NCBI GenBank assembly: GCA_020536535.1
Contig: JAHLWZ010000627.1
Location: 1 to 50,141 of the forward strand
DNA: 50,141 bases
From: Pelomyxa schiedti
Lineage: Eukaryota; Evosea; Pelobiontida; Pelomyxidae
Reading direction: 5' to 3'
This document shows, one piece after another, positions 1 through 11,299 of the stretch. A program made the position numbers and the translations under genes. The notes below the pieces were generated by a model that was not told where the DNA came from, did no database searches, and saw nothing but the letters and a program-made list of their open reading frames with translations. Every line of letters starts with the position of its first letter. Positions within the stretch are counted from its first letter, which is position 1.

Positions 1-46
1 CCCTGGCAACTACCTTCACTGGCACACGTGTCTTTCGCTAGAGCCG

Positions 47-110
47 GTTGTATACAAATTTTTTTCCGTTGTATACAAATTTTTTCTAAGTCGATTTTTG
101 TATACAAAAT
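47..110. repeat. Short imperfect direct repeat, AT-rich
   Basis: Two adjacent copies of gttgtatacaaatttttt lie at about 47-66 and 69-87, with a degenerate third copy (ttgtatacaaaat) at about 98-110. Each copy contains the palindrome gtatac. A further run of AT triplets follows to about 160. This sits downstream of the first gene and has no visible coding potential. It could be simple-sequence expansion or a remnant of a small element; I cannot tell which. Confidence 0.5.
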
Positions 111-191
111 CCGCCGTCTATTATAATATTATATTATTATTATTATAATATTATTTTATGTCCCAAATTTTAGACGAAAGTATTCAAATCG

Positions 192-1068
192 TCAGGTCAA
201 CATTTGTATTGACAACGCTTCGTCGGCAGCACACATCGCAACAATCTCAGTTGCAGTGGTAACCGTAGCTATTTTATGTTCGCGACAAGGTTGGGGAAGG
301 AGATAGGCACAGAAAGGGTCACAGACTTTTCCCAAGAACCACACACTTGCTTCCCCTGGAACTGCTACTTTCGGAGCTCTATAGTTAGACATGTCTGGAC
401 GGTAATGTATGACTGGGCCTTGAAGTGAGACTGGGGAAGTCCAATGCAAAGATTGCATTCTCATGATGTATACCTGAGGCATGCAACTACCTCTGACGTA
501 TTCTATTTCCAGAGACATTGCGTTGCAATCAATATGGCCTACTGGTTTCTTATCTCCAGTGCCCCAGTATACGAACTTCTCTGTTGTTGCAGCATTGACA
601 ATATCCCCTCTTGCATTAACTGTGATATACATTTGTGCTTGGGAAAATTCACTCGACTGGCAACACCCTGTAAAATCAAGCTGCACCCGGTAGTTACCAG
701 CAGAGACGTGCCACAAAAACAAGCAAACTTGTTTAACTTGGTATCAATCAGTACACAACTAATCTGGATGTGATTTATTATTATTATTATAATGATTACT
801 CACGCAGTTCTTCACAGAGTACACGAGCAGGAGAGCAGACTCCGCACCGTATGTGCAAAGCGGTTGCAAGAGCCAATGCCTCCATTGTGGGAAATTCGAG
901 GACAACGGGGAATGTGCGTCTTCTGTCATCTGGAAACGGCACCACAAGGTTACGTGCTATTTCGAATGGATTTGTCTGCTCAATGAGCTCCAACTGCACC
1001 CGAGGAAGTTGGTTTACCCTCAACCTGTCTTGTTCTTCGTTGGCGTACATCCGTGATAGAGGAAGCAT
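192..1068 (-). CDS. Unrecognised two-exon protein, about 280 aa
   Basis: Exon 1 (about 1068-798) starts at an ATG preceded by AAA and encodes about 90 residues beginning MLPLSRMYANEEQDRLR. A GTGAGT donor near 797 and an AG acceptor near 742 join it in phase 1 to exon 2, which runs to a TGA at 192. Exon 2 reads as a globular domain with several cysteines (two adjacent in DFTGCCQSS) and alternating hydrophobic residues typical of beta strands. No transmembrane segment or signal peptide is obvious. I do not recognise the family. The reading frame, consistent splice phase and normal amino-acid composition support a real gene. It lies head-to-head with the transporter gene to its right, about 260 bp apart. 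The intron is AT-rich with repeated TAA triplets. Confidence 0.6.
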
Positions 1069-1325
1069 TTGGCTGAATAAAAAAAAAAACCGGACCGCGT
1101 TTAAGGAAAAGTACAGCGTTCCGGTCTGTTGATTATGTTATTCCGCCATTTGTTGTTTCTCGGTATGGCAAAAAAAGGAAAACGGTATATTTCGGAAGCG
1201 CGGAGCACTCATGCCGGGTCTGTGGCGGTGTGTGAAGGATGGCTTGGTGACCTGCATCAAAGGTACAACCTCCTCCCACAAGTGTGTTTCGGTAGAGTGA
1301 CGTCCACACACCAGGCAACGTGGAC

Positions 1326-3901
1326 ATGCGGTCGCTGCAGAGCCCGACGGCCGAAATCGCACCCGAAGCGCAGCTGCAACTGCGATCGAGCGGTGTCGGA
1401 GTCGCGGCCGGCGTTCAGATGCGCCTCACGCCCGTCGACGACGACGAGGAGTCCCGCGGCCGCGATAGCGATCGCGATCGCGATCGCGACTTGGAAGGAA
1501 TCGCCGACGAAGCCACAGTTGTTGTTTCAAGTGCAAGTGCAACTTCACGCTCACGTTCAAATTCCAATGCAACTGCAAGTGCAAGGAGCGGCCACTACGA
1601 CCGCGACGATGGTGACGGCCCTGCGGAGGGCGCAGGATCGAGACCGGCAGCCGGCGGTGTGGCTTTGAAGGCCGACGATGTCCCGCCGATTCACTATTGT
1701 GTGTTGATGGGGCTGCAGCACTATGTGACTATGTTTGGGGGGACACTCTCTCAGCCTTTTGTGATCGCTGGTATGCTTGTTTTGTATTTGGGTTTTTTTT
1801 TTTCTTCTTCTTCTTTCTTTGCCTTTGTTTTTGGTAAAAATTGAGGCAGATGCTCTTGGGATAGACTCTTCTGGGTTGGCTCTGTTGATTTGCACTGTGT
1901 TTTTTGTAAGTGGCATTTGTACCGTTTTGCAAACTACTTTGGGTAACAGACTTCCAATTGTTCAAGGAGGGTAAGTTCACTATCCTTATTACCCTAACAC
2001 TAACCTTTTCCCTCAGAACTTTCACTTTTCTATCCCCAGCCATTAGTATTTTGAATCTTCCGAGTTTGGCTGGCCAGCCTTGGCAAGTTAAAATGAGGAC
2101 TTTGCAAGGCGCTATTATCTGCGGGGTACCTTACTTTGCCACAACACGGGAAACCCCACAACAACCACTGAGTCTCAACATCTAATCGCGCTTCATCCGT
2201 CGTGCACATACATTGCTTTTCATTCTCAGAATCAATTCCAGGCGATTATGGAGTTCGCGGTTGGGTTTTTGGGCGTCACTTCGCTTCTATTGCAGTAAGC
2301 CTCATCACAAATAATCATTTTGAAAAATCATATTAATAGGCTCTTGAGTCCAGTTAGTGTTGGCCCGGTTATTTGCATGATTGGGCTTGCTATATATCCA
2401 GTAGCTGCCCCTGAAGCTGGTCTTGATTGGTATATTGGCGGGACAACTATTCTACTGATAGTCCTCCTCTGCCAATTCATTCCACGAGTCAAGGTTCCAA
2501 AAATGGTGTTATGAGAAAATCTTATAACCCCAAAAGAGGCTTCAGCGATTCTTTGTGGTCCGACTGATTTCAATGTTCTCAATTCTCATTGCCCTTATCC
2601 TGGTGTGGTTAGTGTGTCTCATTCTTTCTCTAGTCGGTGTTTACAATGAAGGTTACAGACTGACCAGTAATTGTTTTCTCATTATCACCAGGTGATGCTT
2701 CATACACTACTTTTGAGACAATGAAAGAAGCACCATGGTTCAGAATTCCATATCCTTGTCAATGGGGGATTCCTACTTTCCAATTTGTGGCTGCTTGTGC
2801 CATTATTCCTGCATATCTCACTAGTATCGCTGAATCCATGTAAGCAAGGGGTATTGCCATAAGTAACCATCTTAAAAAAACTCAAGCCCATTTTAGTGGG
2901 GACTATTATGCTTGCTCCCAAGTTATTGGTGCCCCTATTCCAAATAGTAAAGTTTCATCCCTTGGAATTGGAATGGAAGGTACCTTCCTCACGGAATTAT
3001 ACTGCTCTAAGCAATACAAGGATTTGGTTGTCTGATTGCAGGGCTAGTTGGCACAGGAAACGGGACTACATCCTATTCAGAGAATATTGCCGCGATATCA
3101 GTCACTCGTGGTAACATCTTGTGTTGTTGGCTTATACATGACATATGCCAAGTTGGAAGCCGAAGAGTCATTCAGGTTGCAGGTTGCGTTATGATCATTC
3201 TAGGAATGTTCGGGAAACTTGGCGGATTCTTTGCTTCACTACCGAAGCCTGTTATTGGAGGCACTCTTTGTTCGATGTTCAGCATTATTGTCTCTGTGGG
3301 TCTTTCCTCTTTACAGGTAAGAAGTTAAACCAAGTTCACCCATTATTAAATTTGGTGCAGCATGTGAACCTGTACTCTCCGAGAAATCAGTTTGTGATTG
3401 GCTTTTCGCTGTTAATGGGATTGTCTGTTCCCAAATACTTCCAAGGTAAGTCTGCATAGGCTCTGAATTCCGAATAACATTCAAAAAGCTTTCCCAGTGG
3501 ATTTCCCCAATGCACCCACGTTAGCCGATTTGATTAACACTCTGTTTTCCACCAGCATGACTGTCACTCTGCTTCTCGGTGTCTTGTTAGATAACTTACT
3601 TCCAGGTAACAGAACCTCACTCAGCCAACAAAACTAACTCCGATAAGGCACAGCCGAGGAGCGCGGGCTTCATACATGGGGAATATCCGCCACCTCCCGC
3701 TCATCGACAACACACCTATGGCACGGCATTGACATAAGCTATTGGCAGTGGGTTTACCATTGCTTTGCGTCACTGCCTACAATTCCAAACAATCTAACTA
3801 TTTGGTTTAATCACACGTTCACTAGCCATACCCCTTCTGCACCACATGAAATGCCCCCTTCCACAGCCCTTGTTTCTAATACTACCAAGAATACACCATA
3901 A
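1326..3901 (+). CDS. SLC23/NCS2 nucleobase-ascorbate transporter
   Basis: This is a multipass plasma-membrane permease of the nucleobase-ascorbate transporter family, which moves xanthine, uric acid, uracil or ascorbate with H+ or Na+. The first exon carries a 110-residue low-complexity N-terminus (an Asp/Arg repeat, then Ser/Ala) followed by the family's opening signature PPIHYCVLMGLQHYVTMFGG. Later exons give GAIICGNQFQAIMEF, APWFRIPYPCQWGIPTF, SIGDYYACSQVIGAP, GLVGTGNGTTSYSENI, VGSRRVIQVAGC and the late helix motif LYSPRNQFVIGFSLLMGL, all in family order. About a dozen short introns splice in frame. The NAT signature segment, usually QxxxTxxxSR..., reads here NGTTSYSENIAAISVT with VGSRRV after it, as in animal SLC23 proteins. 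The start is the ATG at 1326; no upstream in-frame ATG exists. It converges on the cyclase gene. Substrate cannot be fixed from sequence. Confidence 0.93.
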
Positions 3902-3971
3902 AAAAGCAAAATTTTTGTTATGTATTTTCTTTTGTTTACAACACGGCCCAGCCCACAAGAAAAGTTGTGGG

Positions 3972-6618
3972 TCATTTTGAGGCCTCAATAAAGGTAACAG
4001 TCAAATCCAGCTCCCCCATGCCCTGAACTGGAACATTTAGCAATTCAAACCGGGGGTATTCATCAATGTTGGATTTCGCCATTTCTTCCAGAATTTCTAC
4101 GTATTCCTGGTCATTGTGTTTTGCACCACTGGGTCCTTTGGAGGCTGTGTTTGTGTTGGCTGATGATGTAGCTAAGTCAGTGACTATTGTGCACTGCAGT
4201 TGCCCGCCTCCAGAGCATTTTTCTTGTGACAATTCTCTAACTGCTTGCATTTTTCCAATGGACTGACACCGCGCCGCCAAGTTTACCTATAGAATAGGAA
4301 GATAAGGGAAGGGAGATACTTCATTTCTTTGAGAAGCTATTAGTAGTTTTAATTACGAAGAATAAAAAGTGCATACCGCTGATCCCACTACATCGGGACT
4401 AATAAGGTACTCTGTTTTAAACAATCCATGCAGAGCGGGGCCAGTTGTCAGGCCAATTCTCACCACTAATCTCCAACCAGTAGCTCTACCTGCCAGTAAG
4501 TACTGTACTTCTGTATCCATAGCCGACACAGCTTCCCCTATTTTCAAGGCGGCGGCGTATGCTATCACAGGGAGCTGCTTCTTCTCTCTCTCTTTCTCAA
4601 TCTCCAACTTGAATCCCCAAGTCAAAAACACTCCATCTCCAAGTCTCTTGACGAGAACATTGTCATCTAATATTCGTGCTGCACGTTCAGTCGTTGTATA
4701 AAAAACCTCCAGTACTCTGGCCGCAACATCAGGAGGCACTGCCTCGCAAAGTGGGGTAAAATCTATTGAGAAGGGTGAAAAAAAATTGTTGCTGTGTTAA
4801 ACTAGTACTCTCGATATCACAGAACATATAGCAGCCAAGTCTCCTTGATAGCGTTGACTGTAACACTTTTTCATCTTGTAATCCCTTGCCACAGACAGCT
4901 TTTGCCACCACCGGCAAAAATGCGCTTACTATCTTGACTTTGCCTTCAAGCCAATCTAACTTATGAAGTATAAGCCCAATTTCAGTGAGGTGGCTCATGA
5001 AATTGAATCTCCCGTGTATGGGTCTGGCAGAAACTTGTTCTTCATCCGACGGGTGTATCTTGGAATGACCCGGACCCGGTGACACGTGTTCTCCTCCAAT
5101 GTGAGTGCTTATGATTCCTTGTATTTTGGACATAACTTCCCATTGCCCAAGGAAGGTTAGGACAGCAACCAAGCCACCCAGAACTATTGCCAGAACTAAT
5201 CCAATGACAAGGGATTGTGTGACTCCCGCAGTTGCATCTTTGTAAGTCTGATCGAAATAAGGCAAATCTGTGAAAGTGGGGAGTAGGTTGTTCCATTACA
5301 GACTGAACAAGTTAACTATGCAAAAAGTACCAAGAACGAGAACAGCAATACAAGAAAAACCGTCTGCAGAGTGAATTGCGGCAAATGAGACCAAGTATTT
5401 CTCGTTCTTGGTTGTTATTACGGAACGATTCGATGTTGAAAGAACCAGTTCGTCCTCGGTAATATTCAATTCCTGCCACGCATCTTGCACATATCTGACA
5501 CCCTCCAAGGAAGAATTAGATACATTAAGCTGACTCACAGTTCCGTTTGTTATAATAGCATTCTCACAGCTACTAGATATGATTCCAAACGAGTACTGCA
5601 TCAGGAATGCACAAATCACACCAGGCCCCACGGTGTGTGTGAACAGATCTCCCAGTTCGTCAGCGGTTACACTGACCTGAAGTGCACCCCGAAGCACAGA
5701 TGAATCCGAAGGGTCATGCCACCCTGCCTTTAATTCCGCACTGAGCGAAATGGAGCCGTGGGCATTTCGGAGCAAAATGGGCCCCCAAACTGGGTCCTTA
5801 CCGCTAGATACGGCGGAGATTTCGTCCGTAGAAAACCTGTACAAGTACGGTGAAGAACTTGTTTCCGCCGAGAGGGGAGTCCCAGAACTCCAGTCTATTT
5901 CCAGAGTCACATCATCGAACGAGTACATCAGAACAGTCAGATTTGACAGGTCATATCCCCTCTGCACAATCGCAGCAGAGAACAACCCCCCAGTACTTTT
6001 CTTCGAGAGCAGAACGACGATTCCATCCTGGGCGTACATAATCATTGTGTATCCGCAGCTGGTGGTGACTGAGAAGACACCCAGCCCCCGCTCCAAGAAC
6101 ACCTCCACGTCTGTTTTGTTCGCAATCCGAGGCAGGAAATCCACGTTGATAGAGGCACCTCTCATGGCCCTCTCGCACTTGTCCACACTCAAGGAAGCTC
6201 GGTCCTTGAGCCCCCAGGTCAGGGACTCCACGGTCTGGTTCACGTAACGGTTTCTGAGGCTTACCATTCCGCCGGCGACCGATCCTTGCCACATCAAAAC
6301 CGCCGGCACGACCGCCTCTATGCAGGCTATGACGAGCACGGCGGCCGAGAGCGAGCACACGACTTTGGCGGCGACGCCCAGGACGAGGAGCAGGCCCCGG
6401 ACCGGCGCCGAGTGCTTCCTGTACTTGTGGGAGGAGACCACCAGGACGCCCAGGGAGGAGACCGAGGACGCGGCCGAGTTGGACGCGGAGCTGCCAGGGG
6501 TGGTGTCGGGGTTCGGCCCTGACGACGCGGACGAGGAGGTGCCACTTATCCATAGGGAGGAGGCACTGTTGGTGTTTGGGTTTGTGTTGGTTGCTGGGGC
6601 CGTGGTGGTGGCGGCCAT
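3972..6618 (-). CDS. Membrane-bound class III adenylyl cyclase with extracellular sensor region
   Basis: The protein makes cAMP from ATP. Architecture: a Ser/Thr-rich cytosolic N-terminus, a first membrane helix (about residues 85-115), a roughly 300-residue extracellular region with many N-glycosylation sites that resembles a Cache-type sensor, a second helix (VIGLVLAIVLGGLVAVL), then one cyclase domain. The catalytic residues are complete: metal-binding Asp in CDIENFTPLCEA and in VKRLGDGVF, Lys at the purine-selecting position before LGD, Asp in SPDVVGSAV, and transition-state Asn and Arg in VNLAAR. Lys plus Asp points to ATP rather than GTP. The DIENFT motif appears only after removing a 46-nt intron at about 4770-4815, and a second intron splits DVVGSA from VNLAAR. 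The start chosen is the ATG at 6618. A single complete domain must act as a homodimer. The 5' exon is very GC-rich. The sensor's ligand is unknown. Confidence 0.9.
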
Positions 6619-7044
6619 ATCTTGTATCGGTGTGTCAGTTTGGTTGTGTTGGGTGGTTCTCTCTTGGGGAGGTAGGAGAAAAAAAACCAAAAGTCTTTAC
6701 TGTGGTAGGCTAAACATGATCTTGTTCGTTGCCGAGAATGGGTTATCTCCGTTTTTCAAAAGTGATCTGGCTACAAATTTGGGCAAAACACCAGGTTGAC
6801 GCCAACGAAACACTTTTCGAGTACCTCTTGACTGCGCGCCGAAAATACCCGTAGTCCTGGAATTTCCCTCGTCCACTCTGTTGGCGGAAGACTGATGAAC
6901 AGTGGCGCTTGGTACTGAAGTACCAACACATCTGGGAGGTCTAAACGCACATACCTCCTGAGATCAAGTTCTGGCCATCCATTTGGAGATTCTCCCAATC
7001 GATCTAAACAAGCGAACCGACACTTTCAACTACAAACCAAACGA
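6619..7044. promoter_or_regulatory. Divergent intergenic region, cyclase / PARP-like gene
   Basis: These 426 bp separate two divergent start codons. Short open frames on the minus strand (about 6743-6998) have no recognisable domain or splice context. I see no TATA box or RNA gene that I can defend, so the region is taken as shared upstream sequence only. Confidence 0.4.
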
Positions 7045-7991
7045 ATGTCACGAGTACTGACCGAGCAACGGGAGGTAAGCGGCGCGACGTTGGACTATTT
7101 GAGGCGACAGTGGTCCACAGTTGCATCCGACCCTGATTTAACAGTTGCGATCCATTAAGCATTCAAGCTAGTTATAACTGACTTTTTTTTTTCTGACACA
7201 TAGGTTGTGGATGCTAGGCAAATTGTTCCCTGTAATTCTATGCAGGATGCCTTCGAGACATTAAGGACCAACCTAGAGGCAGCTCTAAGTGTGTTCTATT
7301 AATTTTATGATATTATCCGTAATGAGACCTATCCTATTAGGAAAAAAATAATTTCATAATAAACCTTTCTGGGGTTTTTCCTTACGTTCTTCACTAGATA
7401 GACGAAGGCAACCTTTGGTAACGAAACAATTATGGTGTTGTCCTGCTGATGAGCACATTGAGAACACTATCGCTTATGGCTTTTCCGGCAACTTTGTGGT
7501 GGAGTACTGCAGCTCTTTTTTTTTAAGATTAGGGAGTTGCTATGCCAAAATTAACTTATACTTAGGGTTATGTGCCAACCTTTTTCGTGGATCCATGCAA
7601 AGCAGCAAGATGGGGTTTCTCACGTGTCAATAAAATGCTTCTATGCAGAGTTGCACTTGGAACGCCAGGCACTTTTCCTTGTCAAACAGACCAATCCCCA
7701 TTAACTTAAAAACGAGTACTCAACAATCACTTGCAGGCCAAGACTATGAAGAAGTGCACGGCCGCTACACCCTTCATTCTCGCACAGCTCTGCCAGCTTT
7801 TGTTGTCACATATGCATCATCCAGACCACCTCCAGAGCTCGCCAACCGTGTGTAACATAATTTCTTCTGGACCTATCTAACACAACACCAAACTCAGCTC
7901 AATCCGATAAAAAAGTGTGCCAGTCTTGTGGAAGTGGTGATAATGAAGCTGATGATAAATTCTGTAGCAACTGTGGCTCAAGAATTGAGTA
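7045..7991 (+). CDS. PARP-catalytic-fold-like protein with C-terminal zinc ribbon
   Basis: A small protein of about 230 residues in six or so exons. After an N-terminal helix (MSRVLTEQREVSGATLDYLR) come segments that align in order with PARP-type ADP-ribosyltransferase domains: a strand plus helix (QLWCCPADEHIENTIAYGF), then FFVDPCKAARWG, then the core strand NKMLLCRVALG, and finally YTLHSRTALPAFVVTYA. The C-terminus is a zinc ribbon with two CxxC pairs (VCQSCG ... KFCSNCG). The usual His-Tyr-Glu triad does not appear: the first His position reads Cys, the Tyr reads Phe, and no Glu precedes the last strand. If the fold is right, the protein is probably inactive or a binder, like the degenerate PARPs of animals. 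Exon joins were chosen by phase, for example a GTGGTG donor near 7490. Alternative: an unrelated zinc-ribbon protein. Confidence 0.6.
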
Positions 7992-8135
7992 GTACCACAC
8001 AAAAAGGCTTTTTTCCTTCAATGTTTACATGTTCTCATACTTCTTTTTTTTTTGTTGGTACCCGTCAACTGTCAAGAGGTTCGGGAAGGGAGTCAAATCC
8101 AAACTAAATGTGATTAGAAGTAGTCAGTAAAAGGT

Positions 8136-11065
8136 TCATTGTACTTTGGTGTAGGCAGTCTTCCACCACGAGCGGAATTGAGGCCTGGTGAGCTTCATTT
8201 CTCCTTCAGATACAACTTGCATGGTTTCTCTGAGAAATATGAGTGGGAACAAATGGGGATCAGTCATAGGATACATAATGTCAAAGTGGCTGAGTTTGAT
8301 GTTTGATATGGCAAGGAGGTCTTTAAAGAATAGACAGAATTCGTCCAAATCGAGGTAGTTATTGTGATCCGCGTCATATTTGCTGCCAGTTTGGGTTTAG
8401 AAAATCAGGTGTATGACAGACAATGTTACTCAAAAAGGTTGTTTGCACTGACACTGATCGGGTCTGCAATTGCCGTACTGGCTGCCTTTCTGCAAGCCGA
8501 TACTGTTGGTCTTGTACTGGCATGCCATCCACCTTTTTGAGGTACCTGAGGGGAAGCTGATTCTGTTGGTGATGATGTGGAAGCTGTTGGTGCCTTCGAT
8601 GTGAATGATGAATGAAGACTGATCCCGGGGTTACCTCGTGGTGGAAGTTTAGGAGTGTTGGAGGTGGCTTCTGACTGTGTAGAAGTAAGATCACTTCTTG
8701 TGACTTGTGTCTGTGTTACAGTTGTGTTTGTTGCGGGACTGGAATGCATATTAGGGGAGGGCAGAGGCCGGACCCGTGGTGGTGGTTGTGGCTGAGCTGG
8801 TTCTGATCGCCGCAGCGAAGAAGAGGGAGACGGTCTGGCCGGGGGAACTGGAGGTTGTGGGTGATTTTGCGCAGTCTGGAGTGGTGGTGTGGTAGGAGTA
8901 GGTGGTACTGGGCGGGAGGTTTGTGGTGATTGGGAACCAAATTTTGGAGGTGGCTGTGGCCGATACGGGGGTGGGGAAGTGGATGGGTCTGCAGGTGAAG
9001 ACCTTGGGGGAACAGGCCGGGAAAGCTTTGGAGATGGGTTGGTGAGTGCGACACCAGTGAGGGGTGGAGTGGTGCAAGGTAATGAAGGAGAAGAAATTAT
9101 GGGGGAAGTTAAATTGGCAGTGATTTCAGGGAAAAAAGATTCACACTTCTCAATGATAGCAGCATGAAGTGTAGTGAAAACTGATAGGTGGGAAAGAGTT
9201 GCTGCTGCGTCACTTTTTGTTAAAAAAAAATTAAAATCAGAAAGTATTCTTTAAAGGATTCTTACGCAGTAGGATCCCAAAGAATATTCGGGCCAATAAC
9301 AATGGCTTGATGTGTGGGAGTTATCAGAGATTTTGATGCTGAAGCTTACACACCTAAATTTCCAGGAGTCATCTTATTAACTTCTGATTTATTCTTGATG
9401 AGAACAAGTAGCCGTAATATCTCTAGATAGAGGGCCAAGTTGAAACTAGGGATACTGAAAATATGTCTTCGCACATCTGCACTATTGAGGGGACCAGATT
9501 CTGAAACTCCATAAATGAAAAAAAAAAAAAAGAAATGAAAGGAAACCTACGGCCAATTTGCAGCAAAGGATTGTATAACTGCAAAGTTAGAAGCGGTTCT
9601 GGAAGTTCTCGGAGGAACCTTGAAGTGTAAATTTTTTTTCCTAAGTGGGTGCTCATACTCCTTTAAAACGGTGGCAGAATCGTGCACAGTGACACCCGGT
9701 TGTACTATGGCTTCTCCTTTAGCAAGTCTTTCCTTCATTGCGACAGTAGCACTTTTAGCACCTGATAAACGAAAAATTCCGGGTTCTTCAGTACCTTCTC
9801 TTGCAATGTGATCTAAAATTATCAAAGGATAAAATTATTAATGGATAAATGGTCAAGTAATGGTATACCAATCAGGGACATGATAAAGTCAGGGACACAA
9901 TAACGGTGTGCATCTGTTGTATCTGTTGGGCACAGGCCTGACGTGCACACTTTGTTCTCTCTTTGTGCCAACTCAGAAAGAGCAACACCAAAAAACCGTT
10001 CTTTCATTCCTGACCCAGAGGCAGGTTTAAGCATTTTTGTCAAAGCAAAAGTCTTTTCCCCAAAGGGAGCGGTGACTTGCGGAAAAAACTGAGAAAAGAG
10101 CCTACCCATTTCTCGTAGTCTGATATATTTTCTGCACGAGCAAACAATTCACCACGGTCTTGTGTTACCACAAGAAATGAGAGTTGCTGAGCACATAACT
10201 GATCGGCATTACTAAGAATAGTTGATTCAGAGTTAAACTCGACACGGCCACGAGGATCTGTGGCCTCAGCATCCTATTTTACAATCAAAACAATAATTAA
10301 ACAGTAAAAGTGTTATACAGCATAGTAAGTCAACCCTGTTGGAGAAGCTAGGCAGTATCTTTTCTTCCATGTTCTTCTGCCATTGCCTCTTTTCCAAAGC
10401 CAGCCCTGCAGTGAGATATCACTTTTCCCAAGCCTCAAGCGCACGAGAATGTCACCACAAATCTTTGAGAGCTAAGATGCAACTAATATTTACGTGGAAC
10501 CCACTTGTCCATCGCTCTCTTTACCTCGGGATTCTAGAGGAAACCATTTCTCGTAGGTTGTTACTTCACCCAACTGCGTTTGAAGTTAGACCTGAAGTCC
10601 ACAGTACTCGGTCATACACAAGCAGAAATATCAATGCCAACACGACCCAAAAAGTCGTGTGTTGGTTGAAAAAGATCTCGGTCCCAAACGTCAACAGTTA
10701 AGATATCCCCACTCTTGAACTTGGGGAACATAAATATCGCGCTTTTCCAGGCTGGTGACAGTAAGAATTCGTTTATTACCGTAATAAAATAAAGTACTCA
10801 CTGGGCTCTGTCGTTTCTAAACATGCTTTCGTGCGGCACTTTCTCTTCCTCAACTAATGAAGATAAATTTCAACAAGGAAAAAAAAAAGGGAAAGAGTAC
10901 CTGCAGAGTAACGTAGGGATCTCTGGTTCCGGAGTCGTGTTTGGGGGCCAGGCCACGTGCCTTCACAACCTGGATCTCAACAACGTCACCGCTCGCACTC
11001 CCACCCCCAGTGGAAAGCGACAATTTATTTATGCCACTTGTTATACCGCTCGTTAGCACGTTCAT
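8136..11065 (-). CDS. C2-PH-RhoGAP protein with proline-rich linker and EF-hand
   Basis: A GTPase-activating protein for Rho/Rac with lipid- and calcium-responsive modules. In order: a C2 domain (VVEIQVVKARGLAP, SGTRDPYVTLQ, TEPTWKSAIF, DVWDRDLF..HDFLGRVGI); a PH domain (QGWLWKRGNGRRTWKKRYCL through to DYEKW); a RhoGAP domain (FGVALSEL, EEPGIFRLSG with the arginine finger, FLRELPEPLLT, IVIGPNILWDP); about 220 residues rich in Pro/Ser/Thr; and an EF-hand, LFDKYDADHNNYLDLDEF, whose loop has Asp, Asp, Asn, Tyr, Asp, Glu at positions 1, 3, 5, 7, 9 and 12. The EF-hand forms only after splicing an intron at about 8380-8437. The start is the ATG at 11065. Likely substrates are Rac-type GTPases of the actin cytoskeleton. 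It diverges from the D123-like gene over 234 bp. Confidence 0.9.
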
Positions 11066-11299
11066 TTCCCGGCGCTCCAATCACACAAAGCAAAAATGTT
11101 TTTAAGATCGCAACGGTTCGAGTTTCCCAAACTGACCACTTGTGAGAATGTCCTGTGACTCAGAAACCCTCAGAAAGAGGAGTGCCTTCCTCTCTCATCG
11201 GACAATGTGATCCACTCCTTGAGACAGTTCAATTCATCCTGGAGAAAGCAGAAGCAAGGAAAAGGACCCTGAAGAAAACCGTTCTCTCACCGTTGCTTC

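Noticed and set aside
1129-1668. 179-codon plus-strand frame overlapping the transporter's first exon
   Set aside because: It is an out-of-frame shadow; the other frame leads directly into the SLC23 signature.
6743-6998. Two minus-strand frames upstream of the cyclase
   Set aside because: They overlap each other in different frames, have no ATG-supported gene structure and do not splice to neighbours.
8400-9180. Separate proline-rich gene between the RhoGAP exons and the EF-hand exon
   Set aside because: The frame continues from the RhoGAP exons and joins the EF-hand exon in phase, forming LFDKYDADHNNYLDLDEF.
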